A stretch of DNA of 64,000 nt from Pseudomonas fluorescens (GCF_902497745.1 NZ_CABVHJ010000014.1:10262-74261); one strand, 5' to 3'; positions 53,996 through 63,342 are shown, numbered from the stretch's first letter. Numbers and translations are program-made. The notes: generated by a model from the letters alone, not told the origin.

Positions 53996-55166
53996 GGCTT
54001 GGCTCCGACAACAGTTGGGCAAAGCAATCGGCCAGTCCCTCTAACAATAGCTGCACCTGCGCCTCGCTGTGCGCGGCGGTCAGGGTCACGCGCAAGCGAG
54101 CGCTGCCGGCGGGCACAGTTGGCGGGCGGATCGCGGTGACCATCAAACCGCGCTCGCGCAACATCTGCGACAACCGCACCGCGCGCCCGGCATCGCCAAT
54201 CATGATCGGCTGGATCGGCGTGAAGCTGTCCATCAGTTCCAGGCCAATCTGCCCGGCGCCATGGCGGAACTGACGGATCAGCGTTTGCAGATGCTCTCGA
54301 CGCCAATGTTCAGTGCGTAGCAGCTGCAGACTTTTCAGCGTCGCGCAGGCCAGCGCTGGTGGTTGGCTGGTGGTGTAAATGTACGGGCGGGCAAACTGGA
54401 TCAGGCTTTCGATCAGCTCTTCGCTGCCAGCGACAAATGCCCCCGCCGTGCCGAACGCTTTGCCGAGGGTGCCGACCAATACCGGCACATCCTCCTGACT
54501 CAAACCGAAGTGCTCGACGATGCCCCCACCGTTGGCACCCAGCGGCCCGAAACCGTGAGCGTCATCGACCATCAACCACGCACCTTTGGCCTTGGCTTCA
54601 CGGGCGAGTGCCGGCAAGTCGGCAAGGTCGCCGTCCATGCTGAACACACCGTCGGTGACTACCAATGTGTTGCCGGTGGCTTTCTCCAGGCGTTTGGCCA
54701 GACTCACCGGGTCGTTGTGCAGATAGCGATTGAAACGCGCGCCGGACAACAGACCGGCATCCAGCAACGAGGCGTGATTGAGGCGATCTTCCAGCACGGT
54801 GTCGCCCTGCCCGACCAGCGCGGTGACGGCGCCAAGGTTGGCCATGTAGCCGGTGGTGAACAGCAGCGCACGCGGACGGCCGGTGAGATCGGCCAGCGCT
54901 TCTTCCAGTGCGTGATGCGGGCCGCTGTGGCCGATCACCAGATGCGAGGCACCGCCTCCAACGCCCCAGCGTTCAGCACCGGCGCGCCAGGCTTCGATGA
55001 CCTGTGGGTGATTGGCCAGGCCGAGGTAATCGTTGTTACAGAAGGCGAGCAACGGCTTGCCGTCGACCACCACTTGCGGCCCCTGCGGGGACTCGAGCAG
55101 CGGTCGCTGGCGATAGAGGTTTTCGGCACGACGGGCAGCAAGGCGTGCGGCGAGATCGAAAGACAT
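53988..55166 (-). CDS. bioF: 8-amino-7-oxononanoate synthase
   Basis: 392 aa PLP enzyme condensing pimeloyl-ACP with alanine. Motifs: LAFCNNDYLGLA, VDDAHGFGPLGANGGG, and the Schiff-base Lys in LVGTLGKAFGTAGAF. Separated from bioB by 170 bp holding a REPIN, then tightly coupled with bioHCD. Confidence 0.96.
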   Translation of the reverse strand: MSFDLAARLAARRAENLYRQRPLLESPQGPQVVVDGKPLLAFCNNDYLGLANHPQVIEAWRAGAERWGVGGGASHLVIGHSGPHHALEEALADLTGRPRALLFTTGYMANLGAVTALVGQGDTVLEDRLNHASLLDAGLLSGARFNRYLHNDPVSLAKRLEKATGNTLVVTDGVFSMDGDLADLPALAREAKAKGAWLMVDDAHGFGPLGANGGGIVEHFGLSQEDVPVLVGTLGKAFGTAGAFVAGSEELIESLIQFARPYIYTTSQPPALACATLKSLQLLRTEHWRREHLQTLIRQFRHGAGQIGLELMDSFTPIQPIMIGDAGRAVRLSQMLRERGLMVTAIRPPTVPAGSARLRVTLTAAHSEAQVQLLLEGLADCFAQLLSEPSHA

Positions 55167-55210
55167 GCAGGCCTCGGTGAGATCACAAATATCGAAGTGG
55201 ATGCGATCCT

Positions 55211-55300
55211 TGTGGGAGCGAGCTTGCTCGCGAAGAGGCCTTCACATCCGACATCAATGTCGACTGAAATACCGCTTTCGCGAGCAAGCTCGCTCCCACA
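55211..55300. repeat. REPIN (open form, 42-nt spacer) within the bio operon
   Basis: Arms 55211-55234 (TGTGGGAGC...CGCGAA) and 55277-55300 (exact reverse complement). Arm order is opposite to the elements at 723, 36829 and 40909. It lies between co-directional bioB and bioF. Confidence 0.93.
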
Positions 55301-55336
55301 GGGGTTTTGCATTCCTTCAGAGGAATCCGTGCAGGT

Positions 55337-56392
55337 TTAAACCGCAGCGTTGTAGAACTGCTCGCTGCTCTTCTGCTCAACCAATGCCTGCTCGATCGCG
55401 GCCTGATGCACCTCGTCGGAATGCTCTTCACGGGCTTCCGGCTGGATGCCCAGACGCGCAAACAACTGCATGTCCTTGTCCGCCTGCGGGTTGGCCGTGG
55501 TCAGCAGTTTGTCGCCGTAGAAAATCGAGTTGGCGCCGGCAAAGAATGCGAGAGCCTGCATCTGCTCGTTCATCGCTTCGCGGCCAGCGGACAGGCGCAC
55601 GTGGGATTGCGGCATGAGGATCCGCGCAACGGCGAGCATACGGATGAAGTCGAACGGGTCGACGTCTTCGGCGTTTTCCAAAGGCGTACCGGCGACCTTC
55701 ACCAGCATGTTGATCGGCACCGATTCCGGATGCTCCGGCAGGTTGGCCAACTGGATCAGCAGATTGGCGCGGTCATCCAGCGACTCGCCCATGCCAAGAA
55801 TCCCACCCGAGCAAATCTTCATCCCCGACTCACGCACGTAAGCCAGCGTCTGCAGGCGCTCGCTGTAAGTGCGGGTGGTGATGATGCTGCCGTAAAACTC
55901 AGGCGAAGTGTCGAGGTTGTGGTTGTAGTAATCGAGCCCGGCCTTGGCCAGCGCTTCGGTCTGTTCCTGATCGAGACGACCGAGGGTCATGCAGGTTTCC
56001 AGGCCCATGGCTTTCACGCCTTCGACCATTTTCAGCACGTACGGCATGTCTTTGGCCGACGGATGTTTCCACGCCGCACCCATGCAGAAACGCGTCGAGC
56101 CGATAGCCTTGGCGCGGGCAGCCTCTTCGAGGACTTTCTGCACTTCCATCAGCTTTTCTTTTTCAAGACCGGTGTTGTAGTGACCGGACTGCGGGCAGTA
56201 CTTGCAGTCTTCCGGACAGGCGCCGGTCTTGATCGACAGCAGGGTCGAGACCTGCACGCGGTTGGCGTTGAAATGTGCGCGGTGCACCGTTTGCGCCTGG
56301 AACAGCAAGTCGTTGAATGGCTGTACGAAGAGTGCTTTGACTTCGGCCAGAGACCAGTCGTGACGCAGGGTGGCGGTAGTGCTCGCGCTCAT
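55337..56392 (-). CDS. bioB: Biotin synthase
   Basis: 351 aa from ATG 56392 (AAGGA Shine-Dalgarno; an upstream frame extension is not the family start). Radical-SAM enzyme inserting sulfur into dethiobiotin. The cluster motif CPEDCKYCPQSGHYN is near residue 60, and the second cluster ligands are spread through the TIM barrel. First gene of the leftward biotin operon; bioA is not in this window. Confidence 0.97.
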   Translation of the reverse strand: MSASTTATLRHDWSLAEVKALFVQPFNDLLFQAQTVHRAHFNANRVQVSTLLSIKTGACPEDCKYCPQSGHYNTGLEKEKLMEVQKVLEEAARAKAIGSTRFCMGAAWKHPSAKDMPYVLKMVEGVKAMGLETCMTLGRLDQEQTEALAKAGLDYYNHNLDTSPEFYGSIITTRTYSERLQTLAYVRESGMKICSGGILGMGESLDDRANLLIQLANLPEHPESVPINMLVKVAGTPLENAEDVDPFDFIRMLAVARILMPQSHVRLSAGREAMNEQMQALAFFAGANSIFYGDKLLTTANPQADKDMQLFARLGIQPEAREEHSDEVHQAAIEQALVEQKSSEQFYNAAV

Positions 56393-56466
56393 GGGTAATT
56401 CCTTGGTTATGCTTGGCTGGCGGCTGCGGGAACGGAATACCCACAGGCGCGACACGGATGTTCGGC

Positions 56467-56495
56467 ATATTTAAGGAAGAGTCATGCGCTGTCAA
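56467..56495 (-). promoter_or_regulatory. bioB promoter
   Basis: On the minus strand a perfect TTGACA (56495-56490), 16-17 bp spacer, then TAAATAT (about 56473-56467). Leader of about 70 nt to the bioB ATG. Confidence 0.65.
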
Positions 56496-57218
56496 CCACG
56501 ATACGAAGGACAGGTTTACATCTGTTTAAATAATATACAAATCTGCTTGCTTTGCGATGAGCCTGCAGAAGCAGAAATGCCAATCTGCGTGGCCTGTGAA
56601 ACCGATCTGCCATGGCTCGGCAACCACTGCCAGACCTGCGCCTTGCCACTCCTCGCAGCGGGCCTGACCTGCGGCGAGTGCCTGCTAGAGCCGCCGCCGT
56701 TCGAACAGGTGGTGGTGCCGTGGCTGTATGGCTTCCCGGTCGACAGTTTGATTACGCGCTTTAAACACAACGCGAAATGGCCGTTTGGCCACCTGCTCGC
56801 CGACGTTCTCGGGCAATACCTGCAACATCGCTTCGATGAGGGTTTGCCAAGGCCTGATGTGTTGTTGCCGGTGCCACTGGCGCGTAAACGCCTGCGCCAA
56901 CGGGGATTCAACCAGGCGGCGATGTTGGCGCGCTGGTTGAGTCAGGCGCTGGATCTGCCGTGCGAAGAACAGGTTCTGCGGCGAGTCAAGGAGACCGACG
57001 CACAGCAGGATCTCGACGCCAAGGCGCGTAAACGCAATCTGCGTAATGCTTTCAACCTCATGCCGGAAGCGCAGATAAAAGACCGACATTTGGCGTTGGT
57101 TGATGATGTGCTGACAACTGGCGCTACCGCACAGGCTCTCGCCCGGTTGCTGATAAACGCTGGCGCCGCCCGGGTCGATGTCTATTGTCTGGCCCGCACT
57201 CCAAAACCCGGAAACTGA
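56484..57218 (+). CDS. comF: ComF family phosphoribosyltransferase-fold protein
   Basis: 244 aa. N-terminal zinc-ribbon cysteines (CLLCDEP, CVACE, CQTC, CGEC; residues 21-75) and a C-terminal PRTase fold with the PRPP loop LALVDDVLTTGATAQALA (about 207-224). ATG 56484 is supported by AAGGAAGAG 6-7 nt upstream, and later starts would lose the first cysteine pair. The first 14 codons overlap the BirA operator of divergent bioB. ComF (GntX) homologues are linked to DNA uptake and use; the bacterial role here is not proven. Confidence 0.88.
   Translation: MRCQPRYEGQVYICLNNIQICLLCDEPAEAEMPICVACETDLPWLGNHCQTCALPLLAAGLTCGECLLEPPPFEQVVVPWLYGFPVDSLITRFKHNAKWPFGHLLADVLGQYLQHRFDEGLPRPDVLLPVPLARKRLRQRGFNQAAMLARWLSQALDLPCEEQVLRRVKETDAQQDLDAKARKRNLRNAFNLMPEAQIKDRHLALVDDVLTTGATAQALARLLINAGAARVDVYCLARTPKPGN
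56489..56521. promoter_or_regulatory. BirA-type biotin operator
   Basis: CTGTCAACC (56489-56497), 15-bp spacer, GGTTTACAT (56513-56521). This fits the gammaproteobacterial BirA operator TTGTAAACC-N14/15-GGTTTACAA with 7 of 9 positions complementary between arms. The left arm contains the bioB -35. Confidence 0.75.
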
Positions 57219-57235
57219 AGCCAACGCAATGTTCA

Positions 57236-57325
57236 TGTGGGAGCGAGCTTGCTCGCGAAGGGGCCAGCACATTCAAAATCAATGTTGACTGACAAGCCGC
57301 ATTCGCGAGCAAGCTCGCTCCCACA
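57236..57325. repeat. REPIN (open form, 42-nt spacer)
   Basis: Arms 57236-57259 and 57302-57325, exact reverse complements. The spacer shares ATCAATGTTGACTGA-like sequence with the elements at 55211 and 61300. Confidence 0.93.
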
Positions 57326-57405
57326 GGGTTCTGCGTCAAGCTTGACTCTCGCGTTGCGAGCGGCCAACTTCCTCCCCAACGCCACAGCGAAAAAGCGCCC
57401 TATCC

Positions 57406-58170
57406 ATGTCCATGCCTCCCCTGTTGTCCCAGCACATCGTCCGCCGCCCCCAGCGTATCGCCCTGCTGCAACACATCGCCGAACAAGGCTCGATCACCCG
57501 CGCCGCTAAGAGCGCAGGCCTGAGCTACAAAGCGGCGTGGGACGCTATCGATGAGCTGAACAACCTCGCGCAGAAACCGCTGGTCGAACGCGCCGTCGGT
57601 GGCAAGGGCGGTGGCGGCGCGAAACTCTCCAGCGAAGGCGAACGCGTTCTGCGCCTGTACCAAAAACTACAGGCCCTGCAGGCGCAGGTGCTGGAAGCAG
57701 CGGAAGATGCCAGCGATCTGGATCTGCTCGGCCGCTTGATGCTCAGAACCAGCGCGCGCAATCAGTTGCACGGCAAAGTCGTGGCGATCCAAGCGCAGGG
57801 CCGTAATGACCTGATCCGCCTCGAACTGGCCGAAGGGCTGTGCCTAAACGCGCAGATCACCCACGACAGCACCGTGCATCTGGAGCTGCATGCCGGCACC
57901 GACGTAGTAGCGCTGATCAAGGCCGGCTGGCTGGAATTGCTCGGACAAGAGCAACCTGCAACGTCTGGTCACAATCTTCTGAAGGGCACCATCGAAGCGA
58001 TTCTCGACGCCGCGGACGGCCCGAGCGAAGTACGAATTACCCTGCCCAACGGCCATACCCTCTGCGCCTTGGCTGAGCCGCTCGACTTGCGCACTCGCGG
58101 GCTGACGGTCGCACAACCGGTGCAGGTGCAGTTTTCCCCGTCCAACGTGCTGATCGGCACGCCGCTGTAA
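57406..58170 (+). CDS. modE: Molybdate-dependent transcriptional regulator ModE
   Basis: 254 aa. Winged HTH (about 18-80, GSITRAAKSAGLSYKAAWDAIDEL) and two Mop/TOBE molybdate-binding modules (the first starting SARNQLHGKV near residue 122, the second KGTIEAILDA near 195). Represses modABC when molybdate is bound. No mod transport genes in this window. ATG 57406 and 57412 are both possible starts. Confidence 0.93.
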   Translation: MSMPPLLSQHIVRRPQRIALLQHIAEQGSITRAAKSAGLSYKAAWDAIDELNNLAQKPLVERAVGGKGGGGAKLSSEGERVLRLYQKLQALQAQVLEAAEDASDLDLLGRLMLRTSARNQLHGKVVAIQAQGRNDLIRLELAEGLCLNAQITHDSTVHLELHAGTDVVALIKAGWLELLGQEQPATSGHNLLKGTIEAILDAADGPSEVRITLPNGHTLCALAEPLDLRTRGLTVAQPVQVQFSPSNVLIGTPL

Positions 58171-58240
58171 TCAGGCGCTGCAACGAAAGCGTCATCGACG
58201 CTCATTAAGGTAGCTGCCAAAACCAAGCAGGGAGCCTGAT

Positions 58241-60142
58241 GTGAGCCTATTAGAAGAAAACCAATCCACTGATCTGGAAAAAATGGTCGGCCTCAGCCGT
58301 CGCGGTTTCATCGGCGCCGGTGCGCTGTGCGGCGCGGCGATGTTCCTCGGTGGCAGTCTGTTGAGCCGCAGCGCGCTGGCCACCGGCGTAAGCGCCGGCA
58401 ACAGCCGCCTGCTCGGTTTCGAGAGCATTCCCGCTGCGACCACCGATGTCATCACGCTGCCCAAAGGCTACAAGTCGTCAGTCCTGATCAGTTGGGGTCA
58501 GCCGCTGCAGAAAAACGGCCCGGCGTTCGACCCGAGCGGCAACGGCACCGCCGCCGCACAGGAAGTGCAGTTCGGCGACAACAACGACGGCATGAGCCTG
58601 TTCGCCTTCCCCGACGACCGCAACCGCGCGCTGATGGCGATCAACAACGAATACACCAACTACCGCTACCTCTACCCGCACGGCGGCATGCCGCAATCGG
58701 CCGAAGACGTGCGCAAGGCGCTGGCCTGCGAAGGCGTGTCGGTGATTGAAGTGCAACGCAAAAACGGTCAATGGCAGTTCGTTCAGGGTTCGCGCTACAA
58801 CCGCCGCATTCACGGCAACTCGCCACTGCGCATCAGCGGCCCGGCGGCCGGTCACGATCTGATGAAAACCGCTGCCGACAAACACGGCAAAAAAGTCCTC
58901 GGCACGTTCCAGAACTGCGCCAACGGTAAAACGCCGTGGGGTACCTATCTGACCTGTGAAGAAAACTTCACCGACTGCTTCGGTAGCAGCAACGCCCAAC
59001 AGCAGTTCGACCCGGCGCAAAAGCGCTATGGCGTCTCGGTCGCCAGCCGCGAAATCAACTGGCACCCGTACGATCCGCGCTTCGACATGGCGAAAAACCC
59101 CAACGAACTCAACCGTCACGGCTGGGTGGTCGAGATCGATCCGTTCGATCCGCAATCAACCCCGGTCAAACGCACCGCGCTGGGCCGCTTCAAGCATGAA
59201 AACGCCGCACTGGCCGAGACCGACGACGGCCGCGCCGTGGTGTACATGGGCGATGACGAGCGTGGCGAATTCATCTACAAATTCGTCAGCCGCGACCGCA
59301 TCAACCACCGCAACGCCAAGGCCAACCGCGACATCCTCGACCACGGCACTTTGTACGTGGCGAAATTCGACAACGGCGACAGCAACCCCGATCACCCGAA
59401 AGGCCAGGGCCAGTGGATCGAGCTGACTCACGGCAAAAACGGCATCGACGCCAGCAGCGGTTTCGCCGATCAGGCTGAAGTGCTGATCCACGCGCGCCTC
59501 GCCGCCAGCGTAGTCGGCGCAACACGCATGGATCGCCCGGAATGGATCGTCGTCAGCCCCAAGGACGGCCAGGTCTATTGCACCCTGACCAACAACGCCA
59601 AGCGCGGCGAAGACGGCCAGCCGGTGGGCGGGCCGAACCCGCGTGAGAAGAACGTTTACGGGCAGATTCTGCGCTGGCGCACCGACCGTGACGATCACGC
59701 GTCGAAGACGTTTGCCTGGGACCTGTTTGTGGTCGCTGGCAACCCGGGCGTGCATGCCGGGACGCCGAAGGGTGGCTCGAAGAACATCACCCCGCAGAAC
59801 ATGTTCAACAGCCCGGATGGCTTGGGTTTCGACAAGGCTGGGCGTTTGTGGATTCTCACCGATGGTGATTCGAGCAATGCCGGGGACTTTGCCGGGATGG
59901 GCAACAACCAGATGCTCTGTGCCGATCCGAAGACCGGTGAGATTCGCCGGTTCATGGTCGGGCCGATTGGCTGTGAAGTCACTGGGATCAGCTTCTCGCC
60001 GGATCAGAAAACCCTGTTTGTCGGGATTCAGCATCCGGGGGAAAACGGTGGGTCGACCTTCCCTGAGCATCTGCCGAATGGCAAGCCGCGGTCTTCGGTG
60101 ATGGCGATTACCCGTGAGGATGGTGGAATCGTCGGCGCCTGA
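58241..60142 (+). CDS. phoX: PhoX family alkaline phosphatase
   Basis: 633 aa from GTG 58241 (GGAG 6 nt upstream). A twin-arginine signal SRRGFIGAGALCGAAMFLGG near residue 20 predicts folded export with its calcium/iron cofactor. PhoX hallmarks follow: NNEYTNYRY, WGTYLTCEENFTDCFG, the RFKHENAAL segment, and YMGDDERGEFIYKFVS. Releases phosphate from organic monoesters in the periplasm. No convincing Pho box was found in the short upstream gap, so PhoB control is not shown. Confidence 0.9.
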   Translation: MSLLEENQSTDLEKMVGLSRRGFIGAGALCGAAMFLGGSLLSRSALATGVSAGNSRLLGFESIPAATTDVITLPKGYKSSVLISWGQPLQKNGPAFDPSGNGTAAAQEVQFGDNNDGMSLFAFPDDRNRALMAINNEYTNYRYLYPHGGMPQSAEDVRKALACEGVSVIEVQRKNGQWQFVQGSRYNRRIHGNSPLRISGPAAGHDLMKTAADKHGKKVLGTFQNCANGKTPWGTYLTCEENFTDCFGSSNAQQQFDPAQKRYGVSVASREINWHPYDPRFDMAKNPNELNRHGWVVEIDPFDPQSTPVKRTALGRFKHENAALAETDDGRAVVYMGDDERGEFIYKFVSRDRINHRNAKANRDILDHGTLYVAKFDNGDSNPDHPKGQGQWIELTHGKNGIDASSGFADQAEVLIHARLAASVVGATRMDRPEWIVVSPKDGQVYCTLTNNAKRGEDGQPVGGPNPREKNVYGQILRWRTDRDDHASKTFAWDLFVVAGNPGVHAGTPKGGSKNITPQNMFNSPDGLGFDKAGRLWILTDGDSSNAGDFAGMGNNQMLCADPKTGEIRRFMVGPIGCEVTGISFSPDQKTLFVGIQHPGENGGSTFPEHLPNGKPRSSVMAITREDGGIVGA

Positions 60143-60151
60143 CACACCGCC

Positions 60152-60217
60152 TTCGCGAGCAGGCTCGCTCCCACATTGGGAATGCGATCCCCTGTAGGCC
60201 TTCGCCTGCTCGCGATG
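60152..60217. repeat. Partly decayed REPIN after phoX
   Basis: An intact REP arm at 60152-60175 and a degenerate reverse arm near 60193-60217 (TGTAGGCC...CTGCTCGCGA). Confidence 0.7.
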
Positions 60218-60308
60218 GTGTCAGCACAGACACCAACCAACTCCCTCGCTGCCATCTGCGCTACCATGCTGGGCCGGACGCGGCAGCCTGCTGCGCGCAG
60301 GAGTCAGC

Positions 60309-61283
60309 ATGGCCCACCCGTTTGAAACCCTCACACCCGACCTCGTCCTCGATGCCGTTGAAAGCATCGGCTTTCTCAGTGATGCGCGCATTCTGGCGCT
60401 CAACAGCTATGAAAACCGCGTCTATCAGGTCGGCATCGAAGACTCCGAACCGCTGATTGCCAAGTTCTACCGCCCACAGCGCTGGACCAACGAAGCCATC
60501 CTCGAAGAACACAAGTTCACCTTCGAACTGGCCGACGTCGAAATCCCGGTGGTGGCGCCGCTGATCCACAACGGCGAAACCCTGCACGAACATGCCGGTT
60601 TCCGCTTCACGTTGTTTCCGCGTCGCGGCGGGCGGGCACCGGAACCGGGCAATCTTGACCAGCTGTATCGCCTCGGCCAGTTGCTCGGGCGGATTCACGC
60701 GGTCGGCGCGACCAAGCCGTTTGAACACCGTGAAGCCCTCGCCGTACAGAACTTCGGCCACGCCTCGCTGAACACCTTGCTCGAAGGCAATTTCATTCCG
60801 AAAAGCCTGCTGCCGGCCTACGAGTCCGTCGCCCGCGACCTGCTTAAACGCGTGGAAGATGCCTACGCCAACACACCGCACCAGAACATCCGCATGCACG
60901 GCGATTGCCACCCGGGCAACATGATGTGCCGTGACGAGATGTTCCATATCGTCGACCTCGACGACTGCCGCATGGGCCCTGCGGTGCAGGACATCTGGAT
61001 GATGCTCGCCGGTGATCGTCAGGAATGCCTGGGGCAGTTGTCGGAATTGATGGATGGCTACAACGAGTTCCACGATTTCGACCCGCGTGAGCTGGCGCTG
61101 ATCGAACCGCTCCGCGCGCTGCGCCTGATGCATTACAGCGCCTGGCTGGCGCGGCGCTGGGACGACCCGGCGTTCCCGCACAGTTTTCCGTGGTTCGGTA
61201 CCGAGCGTTATTGGGGCGATCAGGTGTTGGCGTTGCGTGAGCAGCTATCAGCGCTTAACGAAGAACCACTGAAACTCTTCTGA
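60309..61283 (+). CDS. srkA: Stress response kinase SrkA (YihE)
   Basis: 324 aa Ser/Thr kinase of the APH fold. Catalytic loop HGDCHPGNMM (Asp near 200) and metal motif VDLDDCRMGP. The ATP-side Lys is in LIAKFYRP. YihE protects against antimicrobial and envelope stress in enterobacteria, often next to dsbA; here it lies alone between phoX and rarD. Confidence 0.93.
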   Translation: MAHPFETLTPDLVLDAVESIGFLSDARILALNSYENRVYQVGIEDSEPLIAKFYRPQRWTNEAILEEHKFTFELADVEIPVVAPLIHNGETLHEHAGFRFTLFPRRGGRAPEPGNLDQLYRLGQLLGRIHAVGATKPFEHREALAVQNFGHASLNTLLEGNFIPKSLLPAYESVARDLLKRVEDAYANTPHQNIRMHGDCHPGNMMCRDEMFHIVDLDDCRMGPAVQDIWMMLAGDRQECLGQLSELMDGYNEFHDFDPRELALIEPLRALRLMHYSAWLARRWDDPAFPHSFPWFGTERYWGDQVLALREQLSALNEEPLKLF

Positions 61284-61299
61284 CCTAAACCTGAACCCT

Positions 61300-61388
61300 G
61301 TGGGAGCGAGCTTGCTCGCGAAGGCGTCATGTCAGTCAGCATAATGTTGAATGTCAGTCCGTATTCGCGAGCAAGCTCGCTCCCACAG
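61300..61388. repeat. REPIN (open form, 41-nt spacer)
   Basis: Arms 61300-61323 and 61365-61388, exact reverse complements; same orientation class as 55211 and 57236. Confidence 0.93.
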
Positions 61389-61488
61389 GGGTTGTGTGTT
61401 CACACATTTCTGACCAATCAGCTACGGCACTCGCCGACAAATCTCCTTACAATCCCTCCTTTGTTAGCTGCCTAAGCAAGGATTCTGA

Positions 61489-62376
61489 ATGCAAGCCGCC
61501 AACCCGCGTCGCGGGTACATTCTGGGCCTGAGTGCCTACATCATCTGGGGCCTGTTCCCGATCTACTTCAAAGCCATCGCCGAGGTTCCGGCGGTCGAGA
61601 TCATCATCCATCGGGTGCTGTGGTCGGCACTGTTCGGTGCACTGCTGCTGATGGTGTGGAAACACCCGGGCTGGTGGCGCGAACTGCTCGACAACCCCAA
61701 ACGCCTGGCGATTCTGGCCCTGAGCGGCACGTTGATCGCGGCCAATTGGCTGACCTACGTATGGTCGGTGAACAACGGGCGCATGCTCGAAGCAAGCCTC
61801 GGTTACTACATCAACCCCTTGGTAAACGTGCTGTTGGGCATGTTGATTCTCGGCGAACGCTTGCGCCGGATGCAGTGGCTCGCGGTCGGTCTGGCGGCGG
61901 TCGGTGTCGCGCAACAGGTGTGGCAGGTCGGCAGTCTGCCGTGGGTTTCGCTGGTGCTGGCGCTGACGTTCGGTTTCTACGGTCTGATCCGCAAGCAGGC
62001 GCCAGTCAAGGCGTTGCCGGGTCTGGTAGTGGAAACCTGGATGCTGGTGCCGATCGCGATTGCCTGGCTGCTGTTCAATCAGACCGCGACCAGCGCGCAA
62101 CCGGAGTTCTGGACCACGTCCCAAGCCTGGTGGCTGGTAGCGGCCGGGCCGGTGACGTTGATCCCACTGGTGTGCTTCAACGCCGCCACGCGCCACTTGC
62201 CCTACACCACGATCGGTTTCCTGCAATACCTGGCGCCGACTCTGGTGCTGTTGCAAGCCGTACTGCTGTTCGGCGAGCACTTGTCGTCGAGCACGCTGGT
62301 CGCGTTTATCTTCATCTGGGCCGGTCTGGCCGTTTACAGCGTCGATGCGGTGATCAGTTTGCGTCGGCGTAGCTGA
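61489..62376 (+). CDS. rarD: EamA-family transporter RarD
   Basis: 295 aa inner-membrane protein with about ten hydrophobic helices in two EamA halves (roughly 7-140 and 150-285). The N-terminus GYILGLSAYIIWGLFPIYFK and NWLTYVWSVNNGRMLEASLGYYINPL are RarD signatures. Named from a chloramphenicol-sensitivity phenotype in P. aeruginosa; substrate unproven (amino acids or metabolites are likely for the superfamily). Confidence 0.9.
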   Translation: MQAANPRRGYILGLSAYIIWGLFPIYFKAIAEVPAVEIIIHRVLWSALFGALLLMVWKHPGWWRELLDNPKRLAILALSGTLIAANWLTYVWSVNNGRMLEASLGYYINPLVNVLLGMLILGERLRRMQWLAVGLAAVGVAQQVWQVGSLPWVSLVLALTFGFYGLIRKQAPVKALPGLVVETWMLVPIAIAWLLFNQTATSAQPEFWTTSQAWWLVAAGPVTLIPLVCFNAATRHLPYTTIGFLQYLAPTLVLLQAVLLFGEHLSSSTLVAFIFIWAGLAVYSVDAVISLRRRS

Positions 62377-62398
62377 TCAAAAAACGAACAAACCCTCA

Positions 62399-62421
62399 CA
62401 GGCCACGGTTCTCGTGGCCTG
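62399..62421 (+). terminator. Hairpin after rarD
   Basis: CAGGCCACG (62399-62407), loop GTTCT, CGTGGCCTG (62413-62421): perfect 9-bp stem, no T-run. Confidence 0.65.
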
Positions 62422-62439
62422 CACCGTTCCTTCCAAAGG

Positions 62440-62561
62440 TTATCCACAGCGTGATCCCCGCCGTTTGTGCGCAAGTCACTGAATGTTGGCGGTTTTTTGA
62501 TCAACTCCAGCTAAGCCACAGCGGGCGCGGCGTTGACGACAGTCTCTACAGGTTATCCACA
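62440..62561. other. Pair of perfect DnaA-box nonamers
   Basis: TTATCCACA at 62440-62448 and 62553-62561, both in a GGTTATCCACAG context, 113 bp apart; a related GGATAACC follows at 62582. They are within the noncoding rarD-gcvR interval (62377-62599). Confidence 0.6.
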
Positions 62562-62599
62562 GGCAGGTGCACGTTTAAACTGGATAACCTGATCGGCGC

Positions 62600-63118
62600 T
62601 TAAACGTCTGTGCGTAACACCAGTTCCACCATCAGATCATCGGCCAGGGTTTCAAGACGCGACTGCAAGACGTCGAGCGACAAGGTCAGCGGCACCGCGA
62701 GAATCGCCTCGGCGTGAAACAACGGCTCACTGCTCATCGGTGCCGGACGCACTTCCGTCACCAGCCGCTCAAGGTTGACGCCCTGCTCGCTCAACAGCCG
62801 GGTGATGTCGCGGACGATGCCGGGCCGATCATTGCCCACCAACTCCATGGCGATCGGTTTCCACGTGCAGGACTGCTCGATTCCGCTTTCGGCAATCAGC
62901 ACGCGAATGCCGTGCGTCGACAATGCTTGTAGGGAATCGACTAATTCGTCGTAAGCCTCCGCCGGCACGCCCACCCGAAGAATCCCGGCGAACTGCCCGG
63001 CCATCCGCGACATGCGGCTTTCCAGCCAGTTACCGCCGTGTTCGGCAATGCATTGGGCGATGCGCTCGACCTGCCCGGGCTTGTCCGGGGCGAAAACGGT
63101 GAGTACGAGATGGTCCAT
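62600..63118 (-). CDS. Two-ACT-domain protein, glycine cleavage repressor-like (GcvR)
   Basis: 172 aa with tandem ACT domains (about 3-80, LVLTVFAPDKPGQVERIAQ; and 92-165, MELVGNDRPGIVRDITRLL). No DNA-binding domain, matching GcvR, which acts through GcvA in E. coli. Glycine binding by the ACT interface is expected. It is divergent from glcB (malate synthase), which is consistent with glycine/glyoxylate linkage but does not prove function. Confidence 0.85.
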   Translation of the reverse strand: MDHLVLTVFAPDKPGQVERIAQCIAEHGGNWLESRMSRMAGQFAGILRVGVPAEAYDELVDSLQALSTHGIRVLIAESGIEQSCTWKPIAMELVGNDRPGIVRDITRLLSEQGVNLERLVTEVRPAPMSSEPLFHAEAILAVPLTLSLDVLQSRLETLADDLMVELVLRTDV

Positions 63119-63284
63119 GGCGCAGCCCTCTTGTCATGACTTTTGTTGTAGAAGGGCAAGTATAGGCAAGGGATGGTCAGCCGCCTCAGACGCCCGAAAC
63201 GACAAATCGTGTACAACTTTTTATATTTAACTGGAACAATCCAATAGTTTTTTGAGAACATCCCGTTCCGCGATGTGACCGCAA

Positions 63285-63301
63285 TGCGACATGAGGTCGC
63301 A
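63285..63301. promoter_or_regulatory. Palindrome TGCGAC-ATGAG-GTCGCA
   Basis: Perfect 6-bp inverted arms with 5-bp spacing, flanked by related GTGAC and GACGT half-sites. Unassigned operator candidate for glcB or the divergent gene. Confidence 0.45.
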
Positions 63302-63342
63302 GAACGACGTAATTAGTCTGATTTTCACAAGCGCAACTCATC

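Noticed and set aside
58189..58206. Possible Pho box upstream of phoX (CGTCAT...GCTCAT)
   Set aside because: The half-sites are offset by 10 rather than 11 bp and fit the consensus poorly.
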